Positions 18,754-27,765 of a DNA stretch of 64,000 nt are shown here, one piece after another (the stretch's first letter is position 1; each line of letters starts with the position of its first letter). Where the stretch lies: the NCBI GenBank assembly GCA_031286695.1, contig JAITTY010000011.1:248001-312000 (forward strand), read 5' to 3'. The notes under the pieces are model-generated. The model searched no databases. It saw nothing but the letters and a program-made list of their open reading frames with translations, and was not told the DNA's origin. Position numbers and translations under genes: made by a program. Origin of the DNA: Sphingobacterium sp. Lineage in GTDB: Bacteria; Bacteroidota; Bacteroidia; Sphingobacteriales; Sphingobacteriaceae.

Positions 18754-18762
18754 TTTAAATTT

Positions 18763-18787
18763 GAAAGCCGCAACTGCGGCTTTCTTT
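18763..18787 (+). terminator. Hairpin between susD and the amidase gene (attenuator or terminator)
   Basis: GAAAGCCGC (18763-18771) pairs perfectly with GCGGCTTTC (18776-18784) around a four-base loop, followed by TTTATC. The T tract is short, so partial read-through into the amidase at 18805 is likely. Confidence 0.65.
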
Positions 18788-18804
18788 ATCTAATTCGTTT
18801 TGTC

Positions 18805-19452
18805 ATGAAATATTGTATCCATTTCTTCTTCTTTTTTATGCCGTTTGTGCTTTTTGCACAATCACCCAAGATTATTCAAAAACCCATTACCTGGGATAAA
18901 GATCGTATTCAGCTTTCGTTGGATTACCTTAAAAATAGACATGGCTTGACGCAGTCGGCTCCTGTTATTCATCCCAAAATGGTTGTTGTGCATTGGACAG
19001 CAAATAATAGCGTGAAAGCAACCTTTAATACATTCAATCCTACACGGCTTCCGGGAAGACCTGAATTGACCAAAGCCAGCGCATTGAATGTTTCTTCGCA
19101 ATTTGTTATCGATCGTGACGGTACGATTTATCAGTTTTTGCCAGATTCTATTTTTGCACGGCATACCATAGGTCTCAATTATTGTGCAATAGGGATAGAA
19201 AATATAGGTAGCCGCCAACATCCATTAACGGATGCGCAATTGAAGGCAAATGAAGAACTTATTCGTTATCTCGGTAAAAAATATCCCATCGAATTTGTTT
19301 TAGGTCACCACGAGTACCAACGTTTTAAGAAAACGAGCTGGTGGAAAGAAACTGATCCCAATTATATCACAGGTAAAGATGACCCGGGGGATAAATTTAT
19401 GAATGAGCTAAGAAAGCGTCTTGCTGATCTGAAACTGAATCCTCTACCTTAG
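18805..19452 (+). CDS. N-acetylmuramoyl-L-alanine amidase (Amidase_2/AmpD fold), exported
   Basis: A zinc hydrolase that cuts the amide bond between MurNAc and the L-alanine of the stem peptide. The N terminus MKYCIHFFFFFMPFVLFAQ is a signal peptide, so it acts in the periplasm or at the cell surface. Candidate zinc ligands are His63 in VVVHWTA, His168 in LGHHEY and Asp193 in KDDPGDKF; the acidic GIENIG segment (130-135) is also typical. At 215 residues it is a bare catalytic domain without a cell-wall-binding module. It follows a SusC/SusD pair and precedes NamZ, which works on glycan from which peptides have been removed; the two would cooperate. Confidence 0.92.
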   Translation: MKYCIHFFFFFMPFVLFAQSPKIIQKPITWDKDRIQLSLDYLKNRHGLTQSAPVIHPKMVVVHWTANNSVKATFNTFNPTRLPGRPELTKASALNVSSQFVIDRDGTIYQFLPDSIFARHTIGLNYCAIGIENIGSRQHPLTDAQLKANEELIRYLGKKYPIEFVLGHHEYQRFKKTSWWKETDPNYITGKDDPGDKFMNELRKRLADLKLNPLP

Positions 19453-19912
19453 TGCGCTGTTGATAGCAATCAATTTCGTCCATGCTTTCAACCGGCATGG
19501 ATTGATTTTCGCTTTCGAAGGATGGCTTGTTCATGAGGAAAGATATAGGCTGCTGGTTTAATTGCTATGCAGGTTTGCCGTATTATGCTGTGTTTCTGTA
19601 TAGCTTTAATTGTATCTTTTATTTTACAAACAGGTGTTTTTAATACACTTAGCTTTCTCTGTTGCCTTCTTTTTTATTTTGATTAATTAGCTTATTATTA
19701 GGTGTTTGTGTTGTTTTTTGGTTTTTATATTTGGTTATTTTATGCGGATATGAGTTGTTGTTAAAAACTTTATACAGATAAATATTTGTGTTATTTTGCG
19801 TTTTTGTGAGCAATTTAATTTTAAAAACGAAAACTTCTACTTATTTTTATTCTGATTTTCAATTATTCGTGCATAAAGACGCAAATTGTGCCTGATCTAA
19901 TAGTCTATTTTT
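19453..19912. promoter_or_regulatory. 460-bp region upstream of the NamZ gene
   Basis: No ORF was found. An interrupted hairpin near the amidase end (CCATGC 19480-19485 with GCATGG 19495-19500, and outer AATCAAT/ATTGATT) may terminate the amidase transcript. The rest is very AT-rich. TATATTTG at 19726-19733 matches the TAnnTTTG box, with TTTG 17 bp upstream of it (19705-19708), slightly short spacing. Two copies of the shared motif follow at 19797-19811 and 19871-19883. Confidence 0.5.
19797..19883 (+). promoter_or_regulatory. Two copies of the shared TGCGTTTTTATGCAA-like motif before NamZ
   Basis: 19797-19811 reads TGCGTTTTTGTGAGC; 19871-19883 reads GCATAAAGACGCA, the reverse orientation. 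The second ends 29 bp before the ATG at 19913, a position where a bound repressor would block transcription. Confidence 0.5.
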
Positions 19913-21157
19913 ATGATAAAAGATGCCTTGCTAAAACTAACCTTTATTATTTCCGTTGTTGCTTTTGTTTCTTGTGGAAGCTCGTTAAAGTCTACACAGG
20001 TTAATCAAAAAAACAACAATAATACTTCTACAAATGTGGTCAATAATGTCATTGTTCCGGGAGCGGATCAATTTGCCTTATACTTGCCGCAATTGAAGGG
20101 AAAAAAAGTGGGCATCATGGGAAATCAGACTTCCATTGTTGGAGCTGATAAAAAACATCTTGTAGATGTCTTGATCGATAATAAGGTTGATTTAAAGTTT
20201 GCTTTTGCGCCGGAACATGGCTTTCGTGGGAATGTTGAGCGCGGAGAGAAATTCGGTAACGATGTTGATCAAAAGACAGGTTTACCCTTGTTTACGCTTT
20301 ATGGAGGCAATAAGAAGCAGGATTCAATAGTCAGGTCAATTGATGTGATGATTTTTGATCTACAGGATGTTGGGGCGCGTTTTTACACCTATATTACTTC
20401 ATTGCACCGTGTGATGGAGCTCTGTGCAAAGCATAACAAAAAGTTGATCATATTGGATCGGCCAAATCCAAATGGAGACCAGGTCGACGGTCCTGTACGT
20501 CATGACGACAAGTTTAAATCCGATGTGTCTTGGCATAAGATCGCCATGATACATGGCTTGACAATTGGGGAGCTTGCACAGATGATCAATGGGGAACACT
20601 GGTTGGAGAATGGTCGTCAGGCTGATATACAGATTGTAAAGATCAAGAACTGGGATCATAATAAGATGTATGATCTGCCTGTGGTTCCTTCACCAAGTTT
20701 GCCTAACCATCTTTCTGTTCGTCTTTATCTTTCACTTTGTCTGTTTGAAGGAACGGATATTTCTGTAGGACGGGGGACTGATTGGCCGTTCCAAATTTTG
20801 GGGTATACAAATCCTGTTTATGGATCCTTTACGTTTACACCTGGCGAACGTCATGGTATGACTAAGCATGTGGAGGGGAAAGGAACGAAAAACTATGGTG
20901 TCGATTTGAGAGGTTTGAATGCAGATAATCAAAAGTTTACATTGAAATATTTATTGGACTTTTATCAAAAGACTCCCGATAAATCCACTTTCTTTGCTAG
21001 GCCTGAATTTTTTGATAAGCTGGCTGGAACAGATCAATTACGTAAGCAAATTCTTGCAGGAGAATCTGAAGCTCAGATCCGTACTTCCTGGGAAGCTGAT
21101 TTAAAAGTATATAAGCAAATGCGTAAGAAATATCTGTTGTATACAGATTTTGAATAA
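19913..21157 (+). CDS. namZ: Exo-beta-N-acetylmuramidase NamZ (DUF1343, GH171), lipoprotein
   Basis: NamZ enzymes release MurNAc from the non-reducing end of peptide-free peptidoglycan glycan. The N terminus ends in a lipobox F-V-S-C with Cys21, then an Asn/Thr-rich linker (about 30-46), so the enzyme is membrane-anchored outside the cytoplasm. DUF1343 motifs: VGIMGNQTSI (66-75), FAPEHGFRG (98-106, candidate catalytic Glu101), DLQDVGARFYTY (149-160), LDRPNPNG (181-188) and FEGTDISVGRGTDWPF. Its 414 residues match the family. It sits between the amidase and a SusC/SusD pair, and murQ lies downstream in the region. Released MurNAc would need uptake and phosphorylation before MurQ. Confidence 0.93.
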   Translation: MIKDALLKLTFIISVVAFVSCGSSLKSTQVNQKNNNNTSTNVVNNVIVPGADQFALYLPQLKGKKVGIMGNQTSIVGADKKHLVDVLIDNKVDLKFAFAPEHGFRGNVERGEKFGNDVDQKTGLPLFTLYGGNKKQDSIVRSIDVMIFDLQDVGARFYTYITSLHRVMELCAKHNKKLIILDRPNPNGDQVDGPVRHDDKFKSDVSWHKIAMIHGLTIGELAQMINGEHWLENGRQADIQIVKIKNWDHNKMYDLPVVPSPSLPNHLSVRLYLSLCLFEGTDISVGRGTDWPFQILGYTNPVYGSFTFTPGERHGMTKHVEGKGTKNYGVDLRGLNADNQKFTLKYLLDFYQKTPDKSTFFARPEFFDKLAGTDQLRKQILAGESEAQIRTSWEADLKVYKQMRKKYLLYTDFE

Positions 21158-21182
21158 ATAGCAAACCAACAATATTAACATA

Positions 21183-21200
21183 ATCATTTATTTTAAAACT
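21183..21200 (+). repeat. 18-bp leader sequence shared with the susC at 27766
   Basis: ATCATTTATTTTAAAACT occurs here and, identically, at 27739-27756, where it lies 9 bp before a susC start. Here it is 177 bp before the susC start, separated from it by the inverted-repeat segment 21206-21350. Confidence 0.7.
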
Positions 21201-21205
21201 TACAG

Positions 21206-21350
21206 TGACGCGTTAAGTTTTAATTATAAACTCTATTCCTGGATATTTTATACTGATGAAGTGGGGAATTCTCATTGAGGAATCCTATTACATGTGTTTT
21301 AATATCATTAAAAGCCGTTTTTGTTTCATTATATTGAAACTAACGCGTCA
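21206..21350. repeat. 145-bp segment bounded by inverted repeats, MITE-like or paired operator
   Basis: TGACGCGTTA (21206-21215) is the exact inverse of TAACGCGTCA (21341-21350). Similarity continues inward for about ten more bases with small gaps (AGTTTTAAT against GTTTCAAT when the right end is read inverted). There is no ORF and no clear target-site duplication. A weak copy of the regional motif (GCCGTTTTTGTTTCA, 21314-21328) lies inside. Confidence 0.55.
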
Positions 21351-21377
21351 ATAGTAACCAACTAAATTAACCAAATA

Positions 21378-24300
21378 ATGAGAAAATCATTGCTATTTTA
21401 TGCAGTAGTGCTCTTCTCTTCTTCGCCTGGATTTTCCTATGGGAATTCTTTGGCGCGAAAGATAGAGGGCTCTTTGTCGGATGATATGACGTCATCTGCT
21501 ACAAAAGACATTCAACAATTAACGGTAAAAGGCTATGTGTCTGGGGTGTCTGGTGTGCTCAAGGGGGTGACGGTTACAGTAATTGGAAGTTCTGTAGCGA
21601 CACAAACCGGTTCCGACGGCAGTTATTCGATTCGTGCTACGATGGGGGCTAAGTTGAGGTTTTCATCGATAGGGTATCAAAGTAAAGAAGTGATTGTTTC
21701 TTCCGGTTCTTTATCGGTCACCTTGGAGGAAGCGAGTCGTAGTATAGATGAGGTCATGGTGACGGCCGAGTTTGGTATGAAGCGTGTTGGTCGGGCTATT
21801 GGATCTTCTGTTCAGCAAATTGATGGGGCTACAATTAGTGAGTCCGGGCGTGAGAACTTTATCTCTGCGCTTGCGGGGCGTGTTCCTGGATTGAATATCA
21901 CGTCAACCAGTGGAACGCCCGGTGCGTCAAATACAGTTGTACTAAGGAATATCACCTCAATATCGGGCAATAACCAACCTTTGTATGTTGTGGACGGTGT
22001 TCCTATGAACAATTCAACCTATGACCCGTTAAAAATGGCCGGTGGCGGTGGGGATACCTATTCCGTGCGTAACTTGGACTTTTCTTCGAGAGGGGCAGAT
22101 TTCAATCCGGAAGATGTAGAATCAATTACAGTACTAAAAGGTGCAGCAGCAGCGGCACTTTATGGGTCCGATGCGTCAAATGGGGCGATTATAATTACTA
22201 CGAAAAAGGGTAAATCCGGTAGCGGAACAATAACTTATAGCAATTATTTTAAATGGGATAAAGCCTATGGGTATCCGAAAATGCAGACTAAATATGCCAA
22301 CGGCAATTTCGGTACGACGAATTATTATAACACGGCACGCTGGGGTGGTCTTTATCCAGAAGGTATGACGCTTTATGATAATTTTGGGGCTGTATTGCAA
22401 ACTGGCTATCAATCCAGGCATAATATTTCATTAGAGGCTGGTACGGATAAAGCAAGTATTCGTGGGGCTTTTTCGCAATTGGATCAGAAAGGTGTGATCA
22501 AGAATACCGATTATGACCGGACAAATTTGAGTATAGGCGGACGTGCAAAGGTTACGGATTATCTTAATTTTGAGGGTAATATACAATATACAAAAACGGG
22601 AAATAATAAAGCTCTACGGGGTACAGATGGTCCCCTGTATCGGGCGATGCGCTGGCCGATAGTTGATGATATGAGCGTGTATCTGGCCCCGGACGGAAGT
22701 CATATGAAGGTCCCAAATTATTATGTGGATGAAGATCTTTTAAATCCACTCTTTGCGATCAATAAAAATAAATTTTATGATGCTTCGGATCGTTTTTTTA
22801 GCACCGTAGCATTAAACTTTACACCTATTGAGCATACTTTTTTGAGAGCGCAGCTAGGATGGGATGTAGGTATGCAAACTTTTACAACCTCGGCACATCC
22901 TTATTACGCCAATAAAAATGCTGGGGTGGGGCAATTTAATCGTGTTCAGGCTAATTTCTCAGATCCTACCGTCAATATTCTTGCTGGTTATAATAATAAA
23001 TTTTTTAAAGACAAGTTTTCGTTCTCTGGACAGGTAGGGTATCATCAGCTGGAAAATGGAGTTGTGAGTACAGCTTCCAATGGGACCAAGTTTATTATAC
23101 CCGACTTTCAGTCCATTAATAATACAGACCCTTTAACACAGGTGACTACACAACAAAATACCAAACGAAGAATTCAGGCAATATCTGCTCAATTTGAGTT
23201 TGGTTATAAAAATTTAGCCTTTATCACGCTTCGTGGACGTAACGATTGGTCTTCCACATTGCCCGTAAAGAATAATAGTTATTTCTATCCCGCCATCGAG
23301 GGGTCATTTATTCTCTCTGACTTACCTTTTATGAAAGCGGTTCCGGCTATTAGTTATCTGAAATTGCGAGGTTCAATAGCGCGTGTGGGTAAAGATGCCG
23401 GACCTCTCGAGATCGATCCGCAACTCATGGCGACCGGTCTTACAGGTGGCGGATTTAAATATAATTTTACAGGGCCAAACCCTAATCTTCGTCCTGAAAT
23501 GACGACTGCGCGTGAGATCGGTATGGATCTGCGCATGTTGCATGATCGGTTGAATGCAAGCTTTACCTATTTTGGGACTAAAAATGAGGATCAAATTGTC
23601 AAAGGGTTCCGTTTGAGTTATGCTACGGGCTTCGTGCTCAATACAATGAACGTCGGTTCATTTAAAACTTGGGGCTGGGAAGGATCTCTCGATGGCGATA
23701 TTATCAAAAAAGCTAATGGGCTAACCTGGAATTTAGGTGTCAATGCTTCTCATGGCGGGTCTGAGGTTCTGTATTTACCTAAAAATGTGACAGAGTATTA
23801 TAATGCTTATACCTGGAACTCTGGGAATATTCGTAATGGGATTATGGTTGGACAGCCCATTACGACATTGACGGGAAGGGCATATTTACGCAATGATAGG
23901 GGGGAGGTGCTGATTGACCCATCGACAGGAGCTCCATTGGTGGATGCGAATTGGTCGGTCATTGGAAATCGTGAGCCAAAAATACGTTTTGGTGTTACAA
24001 CGGCGCTCTCTTATAAAAATTTCAGATTGTCAGGTCTGTTTGCGGGGCGTATAGGAGCAACTGTAGTGAATGGTACCAAGCGTGCTATGATGACAGATGG
24101 AACAAGTTGGGAATCTGTGGATCTGCGCGAAAGAGGTCCTTATATTTTCAAAGGCGTGTTGCGTGATGGAAATGAAAATACCGATAATCCGACATACAAT
24201 AATATCGCATACGATTATCGGATATATGGCGCTACTACTTATGCCGGTGGTGATGAAGATTGGTTGGAGAAAAAAGTTAACTATTTGCGTCTTCAGGAGG

Positions 24301-24536
24301 CGCGCTTGTCGTATCGAGTGCCTAAAACGTTGTTGAGCCGGGCAAAACGGATTTCTGCTATGGATATCTATGTTGTGGGTAATGATCTGTTGACCTGGAC
24401 GAATTATTCGGGTATTGATGCGGTAGGTAATACGGTATCAGCTGCAGCGGGCGGAACTGGTGGTGAGGGGTATGACATGTGGTCTATACCCAATCCGCGC
24501 GGATTTTCTGTTGGATTAAGTATCACATTCAATTAA
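21378..24536 (+). CDS. SusC/RagA-family TonB-dependent transporter
   Basis: A 1052-residue importer. A signal peptide of about 20 residues (PGFSYG) is followed by a polar stretch of about 28 residues not seen in the two shorter SusC proteins of the window. Then come the carboxypeptidase-regulatory-like domain (about 49-118), IDEVMVTAEFG (123-133) and the plug signature ITVLKGAAAAALYGSDASNG. The barrel ends in GLSITFN. It lies 13 bp before its susD and 220 bp after namZ, so it may import the sugars or muropeptides that NamZ and the amidase release. The start MRKSLLFYAV resembles that of the susC at 27766. Confidence 0.94.
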   Translation: MRKSLLFYAVVLFSSSPGFSYGNSLARKIEGSLSDDMTSSATKDIQQLTVKGYVSGVSGVLKGVTVTVIGSSVATQTGSDGSYSIRATMGAKLRFSSIGYQSKEVIVSSGSLSVTLEEASRSIDEVMVTAEFGMKRVGRAIGSSVQQIDGATISESGRENFISALAGRVPGLNITSTSGTPGASNTVVLRNITSISGNNQPLYVVDGVPMNNSTYDPLKMAGGGGDTYSVRNLDFSSRGADFNPEDVESITVLKGAAAAALYGSDASNGAIIITTKKGKSGSGTITYSNYFKWDKAYGYPKMQTKYANGNFGTTNYYNTARWGGLYPEGMTLYDNFGAVLQTGYQSRHNISLEAGTDKASIRGAFSQLDQKGVIKNTDYDRTNLSIGGRAKVTDYLNFEGNIQYTKTGNNKALRGTDGPLYRAMRWPIVDDMSVYLAPDGSHMKVPNYYVDEDLLNPLFAINKNKFYDASDRFFSTVALNFTPIEHTFLRAQLGWDVGMQTFTTSAHPYYANKNAGVGQFNRVQANFSDPTVNILAGYNNKFFKDKFSFSGQVGYHQLENGVVSTASNGTKFIIPDFQSINNTDPLTQVTTQQNTKRRIQAISAQFEFGYKNLAFITLRGRNDWSSTLPVKNNSYFYPAIEGSFILSDLPFMKAVPAISYLKLRGSIARVGKDAGPLEIDPQLMATGLTGGGFKYNFTGPNPNLRPEMTTAREIGMDLRMLHDRLNASFTYFGTKNEDQIVKGFRLSYATGFVLNTMNVGSFKTWGWEGSLDGDIIKKANGLTWNLGVNASHGGSEVLYLPKNVTEYYNAYTWNSGNIRNGIMVGQPITTLTGRAYLRNDRGEVLIDPSTGAPLVDANWSVIGNREPKIRFGVTTALSYKNFRLSGLFAGRIGATVVNGTKRAMMTDGTSWESVDLRERGPYIFKGVLRDGNENTDNPTYNNIAYDYRIYGATTYAGGDEDWLEKKVNYLRLQEARLSYRVPKTLLSRAKRISAMDIYVVGNDLLTWTNYSGIDAVGNTVSAAAGGTGGEGYDMWSIPNPRGFSVGLSITFN

Positions 24537-24549
24537 AAAACTGAAAGAA

Positions 24550-26427
24550 ATGACTAGAAGATTAATATTATTTGCCATGTTGCCGCTTTTATCTGTCATC
24601 AGCGGCTGCAAAAAATACCTAGATGTAAATCATAATGTTGATGCTCCCGCATATGTAGAGGGCTATTTATATCTTGCTGGTATAACACAGCAATATCAAG
24701 GGATCTATTGGGATGCTAGGGCTATCGGTCCATTGAGTCAGATGATGGGAACTACCAATGCGACCTTTACTCCGTTTGCCTCTCATTATTACCCTTCGGG
24801 AAATGATGCAGGCGGCGAGGTGTGGCGCATGACTTATTGGAACCAGGGGATGAACCTGGAGAATATGATTAATCAATCCATTGCGGCCGAGGATTGGAGT
24901 CTTGCTGGGATCGGATATGCTATTAAGGCATTTAGCTGGGATGCGATGACTAAAATACATGGTGAACTTCCGATGAAACAGGCTTTTCTACCAGGAGTGC
25001 TCACGCATGATTATGATTATCAAAAAGAAATCTATGCACAAGTGAGAGCTTGGGCTTATAAAGCGATCGAACTGCTGGAAAAAGAGGATAATCACAATTA
25101 TGGAACAAAGATCAGTGGTAACGACTATATCTATAGTGGGGATAAAAGCAAATGGATTAAGTTTGCTTATGCCGTCATCGTAAGGAACCTTGCCTCCTTA
25201 ACGAATAAAACTAATTTTAAGGATGAATATGCGCAAGAACTCCTGAAGGCTGCTGCAAAATCTTTTCAGGGTCCAGAGGACGATGCGACATTAAAAATTG
25301 CTGGCGGATCGCAGTCCGCTCCTTTCTCGGAGTATAATAATTTTTGGGGTACAGCTCGGAATGTCCTGTCCTATGATTATTTTCAGCACGAGTATGCTGT
25401 GCAGGTATTTACAGGTACTGTGCCGGAATATAATGAATCTACAGGAGAGAAAGTTCGGGTGCCAAACAATGTCTATCGCCCGTTTAAACTTGCTTCTGAG
25501 CAGATTGTAACGGATACTATGGTGAATCTGCCCGGACATTTTGACCCTAGGGTTGCTGTCAAGCTGGGGACAACAAGTAATCCGAAATATCTGGATCTTG
25601 GGAAAGCGGATAATGTCAAGGCTTACAAATATTATGGTGGTGCATTTACTTCGAAAATTGGACCAATCGGGACAGCCCCTTCATTTTATGGGCGAAATAT
25701 TGCTTCTACCTGGAGTGGGACGGAGCATGATGGTATGGGGCATTGGTTGTACCGCGATGATGCGCCTTATATTTTAACTACTTATGCCGAAATACAGTTC
25801 TGTTTAGCTGAAACATACTGGAAACTGGGCAACCGAAATGAAGCATTCAATGCATTTAAAAAGGCGGTAGCGGCTGATATTCAGACGACGGCGCGTTATG
25901 TTTATCCGGGTAAAGAAGGTGCCGCTACAGGTGGAGATAAAATTACGAAAGATCTGTTCAATACACTTGCTGCAGAGTATGTCAATGGGCCATTTGTTAA
26001 TAACTTATCGACATTTACATTGTCACATATTATGATGCAAAAATGGGTTGCCCTTTATCCTTGGGGGGCCACGGAGGCCTGGGTAGATATGCGTAAATAC
26101 CAGTATGATATTGCTTATACGGGAGAATATCCAAGTAAAGGTAATGGATGGACCCAAGCTTTGCTTGAGCAGAAATGGGACACAAATCCAGCTAAAGTAT
26201 ACAAAGGTTTTTATCTTGCCCCGGCGCAGGTTGATAGTAGGAAGGGTTCATATGATGTGCGGAATGAAGGGGCACCTTGTTACCGCTTACGTCCGCGTTA
26301 TAATTCGGAGTATATGTGGAACCTCCAATCTTTAGAAGCCTTGCAGCCAATTGCTGGAACTGCAGACAATTACCATACTTCTATCCCTTGGTTTGCATAT
26401 CCGGGGGAAATGCCAGCGGCAAAGTAA
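24550..26427 (+). CDS. SusD/RagB-family lipoprotein (SusD-like 2 type)
   Basis: Binding partner of the preceding SusC. The lipobox V-I-S-G-C gives Cys20. Typical segments are IGYAIKAFSWDAMTKIHGEL near residue 125, TTYAEIQFCLAETYWKLGN in the helical core and ALYPWGATEAWVDMRKYQYD near the C terminus. Its 625 residues are at the upper end for the group. It is followed after 32 bp by a third lipoprotein gene, forming a three-gene surface complex candidate. Confidence 0.92.
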   Translation: MTRRLILFAMLPLLSVISGCKKYLDVNHNVDAPAYVEGYLYLAGITQQYQGIYWDARAIGPLSQMMGTTNATFTPFASHYYPSGNDAGGEVWRMTYWNQGMNLENMINQSIAAEDWSLAGIGYAIKAFSWDAMTKIHGELPMKQAFLPGVLTHDYDYQKEIYAQVRAWAYKAIELLEKEDNHNYGTKISGNDYIYSGDKSKWIKFAYAVIVRNLASLTNKTNFKDEYAQELLKAAAKSFQGPEDDATLKIAGGSQSAPFSEYNNFWGTARNVLSYDYFQHEYAVQVFTGTVPEYNESTGEKVRVPNNVYRPFKLASEQIVTDTMVNLPGHFDPRVAVKLGTTSNPKYLDLGKADNVKAYKYYGGAFTSKIGPIGTAPSFYGRNIASTWSGTEHDGMGHWLYRDDAPYILTTYAEIQFCLAETYWKLGNRNEAFNAFKKAVAADIQTTARYVYPGKEGAATGGDKITKDLFNTLAAEYVNGPFVNNLSTFTLSHIMMQKWVALYPWGATEAWVDMRKYQYDIAYTGEYPSKGNGWTQALLEQKWDTNPAKVYKGFYLAPAQVDSRKGSYDVRNEGAPCYRLRPRYNSEYMWNLQSLEALQPIAGTADNYHTSIPWFAYPGEMPAAK

Positions 26428-26459
26428 CGGCGGTTACTATAACTTTAAAATAACATAAC

Positions 26460-27326
26460 ATGAAAAATCTACATAAATTTTTGATAACGCTACTCAGTTT
26501 GCTGCTTTTTTCAGCCTGTAAGAAGAATGTGGTAGAGTATCAGGCAACGCCGATCGACGATGGGGCTACAGCGCAGTTTCAGCTGCACTATATGGTTCCT
26601 GTAGCAACAGGTGCTGCAAACAATATTAACAAGGTTGAGCTGAATGGAAAACTTCTGGTAAACCAGACAACGCCACTGGTGGTGTATAATTTTCTTCCAA
26701 GTGGTTCTGTAGGACGTTTCTTTGCTGCGGAGCCGGGGAAGGTAAATTTGAAGCTGTATAAAGGGGCTACAGATAACCTGGTATTGGTTTATGATCAAAC
26801 ATTTGATCTGCCAGCTGGAAAATCCAATGTTGTTGTGCATGATTTTAATAAACCTCCGGTCGTTATCGTAAACGAAGTGCCTTACCCTAAGACAACCACT
26901 GAAAATACAGGTACAACTGCTTGGGTTAAGTTTTATAATTTTCTTTACGAGAGTGCAAATACACCCACAACTCTAAAATTACAGTATCAATATCAATATA
27001 CTGTTAATAATGAAACGGGGCAAAAGAGTGAATGGGCGAATGTTGGGAAACCAGTTTCATTTGGTGAGGCAACGGGCTGGGAGCCAGTGACTGTTAATAA
27101 AACGGTGATTATATCGGCAGGAACTGCACGTATTGATTACCGTGCCCGTTTGATCGGTGCGGATGGATCTGATCAGGGCAGTCTGGTTGTTCGAAATAGT
27201 ACTGGAAGTATGGTGGATTACACAGATTGGTGGACGGCTCAGATTGGACGTGTTTATCACCATATGTTAGCCGGTTTCCGAACGGCGACACCGGTTGCCG
27301 GTGTTAAGCAAGCTACAGCGTTGTAG
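26460..27326 (+). CDS. Lipoprotein encoded with a SusC/SusD pair, possible surface glycan-binding protein
   Basis: I do not recognise the family with certainty. The start MKNLHKFLITLLSLLLFSAC is a lipoprotein signal with Cys20. Two beta-rich halves follow: about 35-135 (including KVELNGKLLVNQ and VNLKLYKGATDNL, reminiscent of DUF4397-type sandwich domains) and 150-288. By position it corresponds to the SusE/SusF place, where other systems encode surface glycan-binding proteins. It shares the transcript of the susC/susD pair and ends at a strong terminator. Role inferred from context only. Confidence 0.7.
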   Translation: MKNLHKFLITLLSLLLFSACKKNVVEYQATPIDDGATAQFQLHYMVPVATGAANNINKVELNGKLLVNQTTPLVVYNFLPSGSVGRFFAAEPGKVNLKLYKGATDNLVLVYDQTFDLPAGKSNVVVHDFNKPPVVIVNEVPYPKTTTENTGTTAWVKFYNFLYESANTPTTLKLQYQYQYTVNNETGQKSEWANVGKPVSFGEATGWEPVTVNKTVIISAGTARIDYRARLIGADGSDQGSLVVRNSTGSMVDYTDWWTAQIGRVYHHMLAGFRTATPVAGVKQATAL

Positions 27327-27358
27327 TTGATGATATAGTATGCTTAATTTTTAATGGA

Positions 27359-27396
27359 CCCCTGTTTACCCCCATCGTAAACAGGGGATTTTTTTG
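27359..27396 (+). terminator. Strong terminator after the susC-susD-lipoprotein operon
   Basis: Perfect 11-bp stem CCCCTGTTTAC (27359-27369) and GTAAACAGGGG (27377-27387), seven-base loop, then A and a run of seven T. Confidence 0.9.
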
Positions 27397-27765
27397 TTGT
27401 AATTTCTTTAAGCTCTGAAAGTACACTGACTAAAAGATAGGATTCGGGCGTATTGGAGTTGTTGGTGGATTTAATTGTATCTATATTGTTACTTTAATGT
27501 GTATTTAGTACACTTTGTTTTTTGTGTAAACAAGGCACATGCTCCATTTAACATTATTTAACGCCAATTTTTATTTTTTATTTAATTGCACGTATATTCT
27601 TTTTTATACTGATTTATGCGTTTTTTACAATCAATTTGATATGAATTCACTTATATTTTAGTTGTTTATGCTGTATTGTGCGGTATTTGTGCTAATTTTA
27701 GCCTGTTAAGCTAAAAATTACTGATAAACTAGCAAAAAATCATTTATTTTAAAACTCTATAATCA
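27397..27765. promoter_or_regulatory. Region upstream of the fourth susC with shared motif copies
   Basis: No ORF seen; very AT-rich. TGCGTTTTTTACAAT (27617-27631) and the weaker TGCGGTATTTGTGC (27679-27692) match the motif that recurs in this region. The 18-bp leader ATCATTTATTTTAAAACT (27739-27756) precedes the ATG at 27766. Confidence 0.5.

Noticed and set aside
27464..27540. TACACTTTG near 27510 as a susC promoter
   Set aside because: Spacing inside the box is one base too long and it is about 250 bp from the start codon.
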